From Candidatus Staskawiczbacteria bacterium (GTDB lineage: Bacteria; Patescibacteriota; Minisyncoccia; Minisyncoccales; Staskawiczbacteraceae): DNA of 7,369 nucleotides. Where the stretch lies: assembly GCA_026395195.1 (NCBI GenBank), contig JAPLZD010000064.1, forward strand, positions 1-7,369, read 5' to 3'. Below, piece by piece: positions 1 to 6,421 of the stretch (position 1 is its first letter; every line of letters begins with the position of its first letter). The notes under the pieces are model-generated. The model was not told where the DNA came from, made no database searches, and was given only the letters and a program-made list of their open reading frames with translations. A program made the position numbers and the translations under genes.

Positions 1-2153
1 TTTCTTTAATTTACACAGAAACTCAAAAAGAATCCTATTTTGTTAACGAGCTGCTTGGAAAAATGGCATCGTCTGAAAAAAATATAGAAGTTTTGAAAAT
101 TAGGCGGCATATAGACGAAAAATTGCTTGACAAGCTCGCAGGATATTATCAGGGGCACATACCAATTTCCGGCATTTATGCATTTTTGGGCATTTTGTCT
201 TGCGCCCTTTATAATTTTTCCTATTTTGTAGTCTCTAATGAATTCAGCAGCAACTTTGGCAATACAAGGTATAAAGGCAAGGTTATAAACCATCAGTGGT
301 CCAAATCTTATGAATTTGAGACTTTATTTCAAAAGCATGTAGAAAATTCCATCAGTCCTGACTTATTTTATTTTTCACTAATGAGACCTTTTTACGAAAT
401 ACGCATTGCCGAGCTTTTTGTCAACTACAAAGAATATTTCCCGTTTTTTTCCAGTTGTAACGCAAATTTTAAAATCGATCAGGATAATGCCGATAGAAAG
501 CAATGGTGCGGCAAATGCCCTAAATGTATTTTTGCCTTTTTGCTTTTTTCGCCATTTTTGAGCAAAGAAGCATTAATAGGCATATTCGGGCAAAATTATT
601 TTCAAAATGTTGATAATCTCGTTACAATAAGGGATATTTTAGGATTTGGAAAAATAAAACCCTTTGACTGCGTGGGAACATTTGATGAGGCCAAAGCCGC
701 TTTTTATATGGCCCGGGAAAAATTTAGAGATGATGTGGCCGGTGAAATGTTTTTGCCGAAAATTGATCCGGAAGATAACAGGTATTTTTTCTATTCCAAA
801 AGAACAACTCTTAAAATTTATTTTGAAGGCAAAATAAAACCTTTGGAGCTGGTAAAAAAAGTTTTCAAAACCCAGCTGTCATCTGTGCCCGATTATATGA
901 AATTTTTGGGAATGCAAAACGCATTAATTCTTGGTTATGGCAAGGAGGGAAAGGTGACAGAAGAATATGTAAAGCAGAATTTTCCGGAATTGAAAATTGG
1001 TGTTGGGGACGTAAGTACCGACCCCGATTATTTGGCAAAGCAGGAAGAATATGATATTGCCGTGCGATCGCCCGGTGTTCGCAAAGAACTGATACAAATT
1101 CCGTATACGACAGCCACAAATATCTTTTTTTCCTGGGTAAAACAAATTCCCGGCGTAAAAATAATTGGCGTGACCGGCTCAAAGGGCAAAAGTACGACAG
1201 CCTCGCTTATTTACCATATCCTCGCAAAAGCCGGCAAGAGGGCCGAGCTTTTGGGAAATATCGGCGAGCCGATGCTGGAAACCTTATTAAATAAGAATGT
1301 CAAACCCGGCACAATTTTTGTTTTAGAACTCTCCAGCTACCAATTAGATGACATAAAATTTTCACCGGATATTGCGGTTGTCACCAACATTTTTCACGAG
1401 CATATAGATTACCACTATAATATAAAAAATTATTATGCAGCCAAGAAAAATATAGTAAAATATCAGCAAGAAGGCGATGCTTTTATTTTTAATCATAAAA
1501 ATAAGAAGATATTGGCGTGGACAAAGGATACAAAAGCAAAGCCCGTCCCTTTTGCCCAAACTATTCCGGTAGATGATTCCGAAATTTTGCTGCAGGGAAA
1601 ACATAATATGCAAAACATAAAAGCTGCTATTGCCGTTGCAAAGGTTTTAGACATAGATGAAACGGCAATAAGGGGAGCTATCAAGACTTTTAAGGGGCTC
1701 CCGCACCGTTTGGAATTAATCGGGGAGTATTCTGGCATAAAATTTTATGACGACGCCATTTCGACAACTCCCGAATCGACCATAGAGGCCATAAAAACCT
1801 TGCCGCAAGTTGGAACAATTTTTTTAGGCGGACAGGATAGGGGATATACTTTTTCAAGATTGGAGAAAATTATAAAAAAGAAAAAAATTAAAAATATCGT
1901 GCTTTTTCCCGAAAGCGGAAAAAGGATTTTCAGGAAAGGGAAAAAGGGGCTGAATATTTTGGAAACCGCCAGCATGGATGAGGCTGTTAAATTTGCCTAT
2001 CAGTTTACCTTAAAGGGGCAGGTTTGCCTTTTGTCGTGCGCTTCGCCGAGCTACTCATTGTGGAAAAATTTTGAAGAAAAGGGCGATAAATTTCAGGCCG
2101 CCGTGCGCCAATTTTCTATGATAAAAAATAATGCCAGTAAAAAAACACTTTAA
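1..2153 (+). CDS. murL-murD: MurL-MurD fusion: UDP-MurNAc-L-Ala-L-Glu epimerase domain plus UDP-MurNAc-L-Ala:glutamate ligase (5' end outside window)
   Basis: The frame is open from base 3 with no stop, so the ATG at 63 (residue 1 below) is internal and the true start lies upstream. Residues 1 to about 274 resemble MurL, the cytoplasmic epimerase known from Xanthomonas that turns terminal L-Glu of UDP-MurNAc-L-Ala-L-Glu into D-Glu. Visible MurL-like blocks are SNEFSSNFGN (58-67), NHQWSKSYEFE (76-86), SLMRPFYEIRIAELF (105-119), SCNANF (130-135) and WCGKCPKC (148-155). Residues about 283-696 are a complete three-domain MurD: Rossmann-like start LILGYGKEG, P-loop GVTGSKGKST (369-378), ELSSYQL (422-428), NIFHEHID (442-449), carbamylated-lysine candidate K461, and C-terminal GLPHR (545-549) and KNFEEKG (668-674). 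By family knowledge the ligase adds glutamate using ATP. The MurD call is secure. MurL identity is strong from motifs recalled from memory. Joint action of the two domains is inferred. The last 23 bases overlap ftsW. Confidence 0.9.
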   Translation, partial: SLIYTETQKESYFVNELLGKMASSEKNIEVLKIRRHIDEKLLDKLAGYYQGHIPISGIYAFLGILSCALYNFSYFVVSNEFSSNFGNTRYKGKVINHQWSKSYEFETLFQKHVENSISPDLFYFSLMRPFYEIRIAELFVNYKEYFPFFSSCNANFKIDQDNADRKQWCGKCPKCIFAFLLFSPFLSKEALIGIFGQNYFQNVDNLVTIRDILGFGKIKPFDCVGTFDEAKAAFYMAREKFRDDVAGEMFLPKIDPEDNRYFFYSKRTTLKIYFEGKIKPLELVKKVFKTQLSSVPDYMKFLGMQNALILGYGKEGKVTEEYVKQNFPELKIGVGDVSTDPDYLAKQEEYDIAVRSPGVRKELIQIPYTTATNIFFSWVKQIPGVKIIGVTGSKGKSTTASLIYHILAKAGKRAELLGNIGEPMLETLLNKNVKPGTIFVLELSSYQLDDIKFSPDIAVVTNIFHEHIDYHYNIKNYYAAKKNIVKYQQEGDAFIFNHKNKKILAWTKDTKAKPVPFAQTIPVDDSEILLQGKHNMQNIKAAIAVAKVLDIDETAIRGAIKTFKGLPHRLELIGEYSGIKFYDDAISTTPESTIEAIKTLPQVGTIFLGGQDRGYTFSRLEKIIKKKKIKNIVLFPESGKRIFRKGKKGLNILETASMDEAVKFAYQFTLKGQVCLLSCASPSYSLWKNFEEKGDKFQAAVRQFSMIKNNASKKTL

Positions 2154-3267
2154 CTATTTTTTATTCTTTTTGGTTGTTCTTCTGGTTGGTTTCAGTATGT
2201 TGTTTTTGGCTTGTTTGACCGCGCCAGTTTCTTTGCAGAGGTTTAATAACACAACCTATTATTTATATCACCAATTTATATTCGGTATTCTGCCGGCCAT
2301 TGTTTTGGGACTTCTGGCCTATAAGATTCCTTTGAGCTTTTGGAAAAAGTTCGCTCCATTGCTTGTTTTTTTAAACTTAATTGCCGTATTTTTGGTTTTC
2401 CTTCCAGGAATGGGGGCTAAAGCCGGAGGCGCCACCCGATGGCTGAGCTTTGGCGGGTTTGGGGTCCAGCCGTCTGAGTTTTTAAAAATTACGGCAATTT
2501 TATATTTGTCAGCCTGGATTGCCTCCAAATTGTCGGAGGGCGGATCTTCGGACTGGAAATCGAGTGCCAAGAAAGGTTATTATAATTTAATATATATATT
2601 TGCCCCCTTTTTAATTTTTTTAGGTTTAATTTCTGTTGCGCTGTATTTTCAGAGAGACGCCAGCACGCTTGGAATTATCGCCATAACCCTGCTTGTTTTA
2701 TATTTTTCCGCTAAGACTCCCATATGGCATACTTTATTTGTAATTGTAGCTGGGTTGGGTTCGTTGCTTGCAATGGTAAAATTTGAGCCATATCGATTAG
2801 ACCGCTGGCTTATATTTTTGCACCCAAACGTTGATCCGCTAGGGAAAGGATTTCAGCTTCGCCAATCGCTTATTTCCTTGGGATCAGGAGGAGTTTTTGG
2901 AAAAGGGCTTGGAATGTCAGTTGAAAAATTTCCCGGATTTCTCCCGCAAGCAATGTCTGACTCAATATTCGCCATTATCGGAGAGGAGCTCGGCATTATA
3001 GGGTGCGCTGCCTTAGTTGTAATGTTTATTTTATTTTTGTGGCTGGGAATTAAAATATCTAAAAATTCTAATGATAAATTTTCTAAAATGGTAGCCATAG
3101 GAATTGTGACATGGATAACTTTGCAGGCATTTATCAACATGGCCTCGGTCGCAGGAATTTTTCCTTTAGCCGGAATTCCATTGCCATTTTTTTCTTATGG
3201 CGGGTCGCATCTGGCAGTGGAAATTTTCGGCGTCGGGTTTTTATTAAATATTTCAAAAAATACATAG
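2131..3267 (+). CDS. ftsW: FtsW, SEDS-family septal peptidoglycan glycosyltransferase
   Basis: FtsW is an inner-membrane enzyme that polymerises lipid II into glycan strands at the division septum, working with a class B penicillin-binding protein. The 378 residues are the usual family length and about ten hydrophobic segments are visible, the first at 8-30. SEDS signatures are RWLSFGGFGVQPSEFLK (103-119), LPQAMSDSIFAIIGEELG (271-288) and PLPFFSYGGSH (350-360). D277 sits where the catalytic aspartate of FtsW/RodA lies. The usual QPD before the mid-protein helix reads QRD (174-176), and the final GGSS-type motif ends in H360. The start at 2131 is the first ATG after an in-frame stop at 2122-2124 and has no Shine-Dalgarno, so translation is probably coupled to the overlapping murD. 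FtsW is chosen over its paralogue RodA because of the murD/murG neighbours. Confidence 0.93.
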   Translation: MPVKKHFNYFLFFLVVLLVGFSMLFLACLTAPVSLQRFNNTTYYLYHQFIFGILPAIVLGLLAYKIPLSFWKKFAPLLVFLNLIAVFLVFLPGMGAKAGGATRWLSFGGFGVQPSEFLKITAILYLSAWIASKLSEGGSSDWKSSAKKGYYNLIYIFAPFLIFLGLISVALYFQRDASTLGIIAITLLVLYFSAKTPIWHTLFVIVAGLGSLLAMVKFEPYRLDRWLIFLHPNVDPLGKGFQLRQSLISLGSGGVFGKGLGMSVEKFPGFLPQAMSDSIFAIIGEELGIIGCAALVVMFILFLWLGIKISKNSNDKFSKMVAIGIVTWITLQAFINMASVAGIFPLAGIPLPFFSYGGSHLAVEIFGVGFLLNISKNT

Positions 3268-3268
3268 C

Positions 3269-4384
3269 ATGAAAATTTTATTTACGGGCGGGGGGACAGG
3301 AGGACACGTTTTCCCCATCGTCGCCATTGTCAGGGAAATAAGAAGAATTTATCCGAAGAAGGACTTGGTATTTTATTATATGGGGCCCAAAGATGACTTT
3401 ACCTCAATTTTATTACAGCAGGAAGATTTTGTAATTAAAACAATAATTTCCGGGAAATTAAGAAGATATTTCTCGTGGCAAAATTTTGTCGACATTTTAT
3501 TTAAAATTCCTATTGGAGCCGTACAAAGTTTTTTTATGCTTTTGCGCATAAAGCCGGATTTGGTTTTTTCCAAGGGCGGGCCAGGTTCAATTTCTGTAAC
3601 AGTTTCAGCCAGGCTTTTAAAAATCCCTGTGTTTTTGCACGAAGGCGATGTTGTGCCGGGGCTCTCGAATCAGCGCACGGCAAAATGGGCAAAGAGAGTT
3701 TTTATTTCATTTGAAAAAACAGAATATTTTGACCCGGATAAAACAATCTGGACCGGAAACCCGATAAGAAAGGAAATTATGGAGGGAGACAAGCAAAGGG
3801 CGGGGGAGTTGTTCAATTTAACCTTTGAGAAGCCGATTTTTCTGGTTATGGGAGGTTCTCAGGGAGCAGAAGCAGTTAATGATTTTATTTTGCGGCTTAT
3901 AAATGATTTGCTGAAAGATTATGAAATAATTCATGTGGCCGGCCGTGAGAATGTTAAGGAGACGCAAAATGAAGCGCAGGTTATGATGGATAAAACCCTG
4001 GACAAATATTACCATCCGGTAGGGTTTTTAGATGAAGAAAAGATTAAGCACGCCTATAAAGCGGCTGATTTGATAATTTCGCGGTCGGGATCCGGTTCTA
4101 TTTTTGAGATTGCGGCAGTCGGCAAGCCAAGCATTTTGGTTCCCCTGCCTTCATCGGCCGGCGATCATCAGTCGAAGAATGCCTATGTCTATGCTCAAAC
4201 CGGAGCCGCCGAGGTTTTAGAACAGCAAAATTTAACTCCCAACTTTTTTATGGATAAAATAAAATTATTATTTTTACATCCTGAAGGATTGGAAGAAATG
4301 TCTAGGGCAGCTCTTGCCTTCGCAAAACCGTTGGCCGCCCGCGCCATCGCCCGAGAAATTTTAGAATTTTTAATGTTAGATTAA
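3269..4384 (+). CDS. murG: MurG, UDP-GlcNAc:lipid I N-acetylglucosaminyltransferase
   Basis: MurG transfers GlcNAc from UDP-GlcNAc to lipid I on the cytoplasmic face of the membrane and so makes lipid II, the substrate of FtsW encoded just upstream. The 371 residues match the GT28 family. The N-terminal acceptor domain has the glycine-rich loop FTGGGTGGH (5-13), SKGGPGS (101-107) and HEGDVVPGLSNQ (124-135). The C-terminal donor domain has GGSQGAEAVN (195-204), SRSGSGSIFEIAAVGKP (271-287) with E280 at the ribose-contacting position, and DHQSKNA (299-305). Nothing is missing. The ATG lies one base after the ftsW stop and has no visible Shine-Dalgarno, which fits translational coupling within an operon. 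The neighbouring order murD-ftsW-murG is that of the classical dcw cluster. Confidence 0.96.
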   Translation: MKILFTGGGTGGHVFPIVAIVREIRRIYPKKDLVFYYMGPKDDFTSILLQQEDFVIKTIISGKLRRYFSWQNFVDILFKIPIGAVQSFFMLLRIKPDLVFSKGGPGSISVTVSARLLKIPVFLHEGDVVPGLSNQRTAKWAKRVFISFEKTEYFDPDKTIWTGNPIRKEIMEGDKQRAGELFNLTFEKPIFLVMGGSQGAEAVNDFILRLINDLLKDYEIIHVAGRENVKETQNEAQVMMDKTLDKYYHPVGFLDEEKIKHAYKAADLIISRSGSGSIFEIAAVGKPSILVPLPSSAGDHQSKNAYVYAQTGAAEVLEQQNLTPNFFMDKIKLLFLHPEGLEEMSRAALAFAKPLAARAIAREILEFLMLD

Positions 4385-4385
4385 A

Positions 4386-5909
4386 ATGGCAACAAAAAAA
4401 CAAAAAACAGAATCAAAGCCAATTAGGGCGAGGATTGCTCCGTCGCCAACGGGAGCCCTGCACATAGGAACCGCCAGAGCCGCGCTCTTTAATTATCTCT
4501 TTGCTAAGAAGAATAAAGGCAAATTTATTTTGCGCATTGAAGATACCGATTTGGAAAGGTCTGACCTAAGATGGACGCAGGATATTATTGAAGGGCTGAA
4601 GTGGTTGGGGATTGAGTGGAATGAAGGTCCGGACATTGGCGGAGAATTCGGGCCCTACAAACAAACGCAAAGAATTGATATTTACGAAAAATATTTGCAG
4701 CAGTTATTAAATGAAGATAAAGCATATTATTGTTTTTGCACAGAGGAAGAACTGGAAGATAAGCGCCAGGAACAGATGAGCAGGGGATTGGCTCCAAAAT
4801 ACGATGGAAAGTGCGCTCGCCTGCCCAAGGAAATTATTGAAAAAAAATTATCAGGAAAAATACCTTCAGTGATAAGATTTAGAGTTGAAAGGCCAAAAGG
4901 ACACTCCAAAGTTAAATTTAATGATTTAATCCGCAAGGAAGTAGAATTTGACACGGCTTTGATGGGTGATATAGTAATCGCCAAAAATCTTAAAACTCCG
5001 CTTTATAATTTTGCAGTTGTTGTTGATGATTTTGAGATGCAGATAAGCCACGTGATAAGAGGCGAAGACCACATAGCAAATACGCCGAAACAAATTTTAA
5101 TGCAGGAAGCCTTGGGTTTCGACACTCCTCAATATGCCCATTTACCCCTGATTTTGGCGCCAGACAGATCAAAAATGAGCAAACGTTACGGATCTGTGGC
5201 AATAAGCGAATATAAAGAGCAGGGGTATCTGCCGGAAGCTCTGGTTAATTTTATGGTTTTGCTGGGCTGGAATCCGGGCACAGAAAAAGAATTTTTTTCT
5301 TTGTCGCAATTGGCTAAGGAATTTTCAATTGAAAAAGTCCAAAAAGCGGGGGCTGTTTTTAACATTGCTCGTCTGGACTTTCTGAATGGTTTTTATATAA
5401 GAGAAAAACCAATAGAAAAACTAACAGAACTTTGCGTGCCGTATTTAAAGAAGGCGGGGCTCCTGGTAGTGGGGCAGGCTTCAGAGCACAAGCTTGAAAA
5501 AATTGTCGAGGTATCAAGAAGCCGAATGAAAAAACTTTCTGAAATTTCAGAATTATCAGATTTCTTTTTTGAGGACAAATTAAGGTATGATAAAAATTTA
5601 TTAAAATGGCACGACCCAAAGGGTACCATGGGCGATGGCGAGGTGGGGGATTCACTGGAGTTTTCAAAAAAAATATTATCTGAAATAAAGACGTGGGATA
5701 TAAAAACGCTTGAGGAAAAATTGTTTGCCGCGTCAGAAAAGTTTAATGCAGAAAAGGGCTATCCTATACAAAACAAAGGATATTTGCTGTGGCCCTTGAG
5801 AGTGGCATTGTCTGGCAAGCAGTTTTCGCCAGGCCCGTTTGAAATAGCCGACATTTTAGGCAAAGAAAAGACCCTAAAACGCATTGAGGACGCAATAAAA
5901 TTAATTTAA
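4386..5909 (+). CDS. gltX: Glutamyl-tRNA synthetase (class I)
   Basis: This enzyme charges tRNA-Glu with L-glutamate using ATP in the cytoplasm. The 507 residues fit bacterial GluRS. The class I signatures are ARIAPSPTGALHIGTA (15-30, HIGH-type motif at 26-29) and SKMSKR (262-267, KMSKS-type). LRIEDTDLERS (49-59) and VIRGEDHIANTP (223-234) are further GluRS/GlnRS blocks. C116, C118 and C143 in CFC...YDGKC match the zinc-site cysteines of zinc-containing GluRS. The C-terminal anticodon-binding part ends with WPLRVALSGKQFSPGPFE (469-486). GluRS, not GlnRS, is favoured by this C-terminal pattern. Whether it also mischarges tRNA-Gln for later amidation cannot be told from sequence alone. The start is one base after the murG stop, so the gene appears to ride in the cell-wall operon, where murC would be more usual. 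It lacks a clear ribosome-binding site. Confidence 0.96.
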   Translation: MATKKQKTESKPIRARIAPSPTGALHIGTARAALFNYLFAKKNKGKFILRIEDTDLERSDLRWTQDIIEGLKWLGIEWNEGPDIGGEFGPYKQTQRIDIYEKYLQQLLNEDKAYYCFCTEEELEDKRQEQMSRGLAPKYDGKCARLPKEIIEKKLSGKIPSVIRFRVERPKGHSKVKFNDLIRKEVEFDTALMGDIVIAKNLKTPLYNFAVVVDDFEMQISHVIRGEDHIANTPKQILMQEALGFDTPQYAHLPLILAPDRSKMSKRYGSVAISEYKEQGYLPEALVNFMVLLGWNPGTEKEFFSLSQLAKEFSIEKVQKAGAVFNIARLDFLNGFYIREKPIEKLTELCVPYLKKAGLLVVGQASEHKLEKIVEVSRSRMKKLSEISELSDFFFEDKLRYDKNLLKWHDPKGTMGDGEVGDSLEFSKKILSEIKTWDIKTLEEKLFAASEKFNAEKGYPIQNKGYLLWPLRVALSGKQFSPGPFEIADILGKEKTLKRIEDAIKLI

Positions 5910-5931
5910 AACAAATTTAAATCTTAAATAA

Positions 5932-6273
5932 ATGCACCAGAGGATTCTAAAATACGTTATTATAATGGCCATTATTTTATTCGTAGTTGTTTTAAGCCAA
6001 CAGCCATATTTTAAGCAATGGGGCAAGGGATTGGTTGATAAAGTGACTAATCCAGCTCAGACATATATGACAAAAGGGTCCTCTTGGGCCAAGGACACTG
6101 TTTTGCCTGAAATTAGCGGGGAAGTGCAAAAGAGGGGAGATATAATAAAACAAGAAGTTGCGCAGGAAAAACAAAAAGTTTCTGAAAATATTGGAGAAAA
6201 AATTTCAAATTATTTTTCTGGCGTTGCAAATAGTATTTTGCATCCCGGAGCTCCGCAGAACTGCCAGCCCTAA
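5932..6273 (+). CDS. Small single-pass membrane protein of unknown function
   Basis: I do not recognise this 113-residue protein. Residues 5-22 are strongly hydrophobic (ILKYVIIMAIILFVVVLS) after a short basic N-terminus. This fits a signal-anchor with the rest outside the membrane, and no lipobox or clear signal-peptidase site is visible. Residues about 30-100 are polar and rich in K, E and Q with spaced hydrophobics, and are probably long amphipathic helix or weak coiled coil. The C-terminal tail HPGAPQNCQP has proline and a single cysteine. It starts 22 bases after gltX, with no Shine-Dalgarno and no obvious promoter, so it is probably the last gene of the operon. Intact reading frame, in-frame start and neighbour-like base use support a real gene. 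Its position after wall genes would allow an envelope role, but that is a guess. Confidence 0.72.
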   Translation: MHQRILKYVIIMAIILFVVVLSQQPYFKQWGKGLVDKVTNPAQTYMTKGSSWAKDTVLPEISGEVQKRGDIIKQEVAQEKQKVSENIGEKISNYFSGVANSILHPGAPQNCQP

Positions 6274-6298
6274 AACCAGTCTAATTGGTTGATTAACC
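6274..6298 (+). terminator. Weak inverted repeat after the operon, possible terminator
   Basis: Directly after the stop of the small membrane-protein gene, AACCA (6274-6278) can pair with TGGTT (6286-6290). Alternatively, GGTT (6287-6290) can pair with AACC (6295-6298). The stems are only 4-5 base pairs and no run of T follows, so this is a poor intrinsic terminator. It is listed because it lies where the upstream operon should end, before the separate promoter. Confidence 0.2.
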
Positions 6299-6318
6299 TT
6301 ATTTGCCGATTTGACTGT

Positions 6319-6347
6319 TTGACAGGCTCTAGGGGACCGATTATTAT
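6319..6347 (+). promoter_or_regulatory. Sigma-70-type promoter for the recombinase gene
   Basis: A perfect -35 hexamer TTGACA (6319-6324) is followed by exactly 17 bases and the -10 hexamer TATTAT (6342-6347), one mismatch from TATAAT. A second, weaker -35-like TTGACT lies at 6311-6316 but is badly spaced. Transcription would begin near 6353-6356. It lies in the only sizeable non-coding gap of the window and points at the recombinase gene, so the latter is probably its own transcription unit. Readthrough from the upstream operon cannot be excluded. Confidence 0.7.
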
Positions 6348-6358
6348 GAATATATACA

Positions 6359-6415
6359 ATGTCGCAAAATGTAGGTAAAGCGACGTATATCGGGGTACCC
6401 TTTGGGTCGTACTTC
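6359..6415 (+). promoter_or_regulatory. Structured 5' leader of the recombinase mRNA: two tandem hairpins
   Basis: Hairpin 1 pairs 6359-6365 (ATGTCGC) with 6380-6386 (GCGACGT). It has seven pairs including one G-T, a 14-base A-rich loop, and possible extension by 6354-6356 with 6388-6390. Hairpin 2 pairs GGGGTAC (6392-6398) with GTACTTC (6409-6415) and CC (6399-6400) with GG (6404-6405), leaving a TTT loop and a three-base bulge. GGTA in loop 1 (6374-6377) could also pair with TACC (6396-6399), a possible pseudoknot that would compete with hairpin 2. The leader ends six bases before the chosen ATG and shows no Shine-Dalgarno. It matches no riboswitch class I recognise. The pairing is visible in the sequence; a regulatory role is inference. 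Confidence 0.4.
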
Positions 6416-6421
6416 CAAAAC

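Noticed and set aside
63..65. ATG at 63 as the start of the first gene
   Set aside because: The frame stays open to the left edge, and the residues before it (TETQKESYFVNELLG) look like part of the MurL domain, so the gene begins upstream of the window.
5359..5667. 102-residue open frame on the minus strand inside gltX, and other minus-strand frames across the window
   Set aside because: They lie opposite well-supported conserved genes, have no recognisable motifs, and their protein sequences look like by-products of the sense codons.
6338..6365. Possible dif-like recombination site next to the Xer gene (TTATG followed by AT-rich bases)
   Set aside because: Only the TTATG core matches one Xer arm and there is no inverted partner arm with a six-base spacer. 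The AT-rich bases are explained better by the -10 promoter element.
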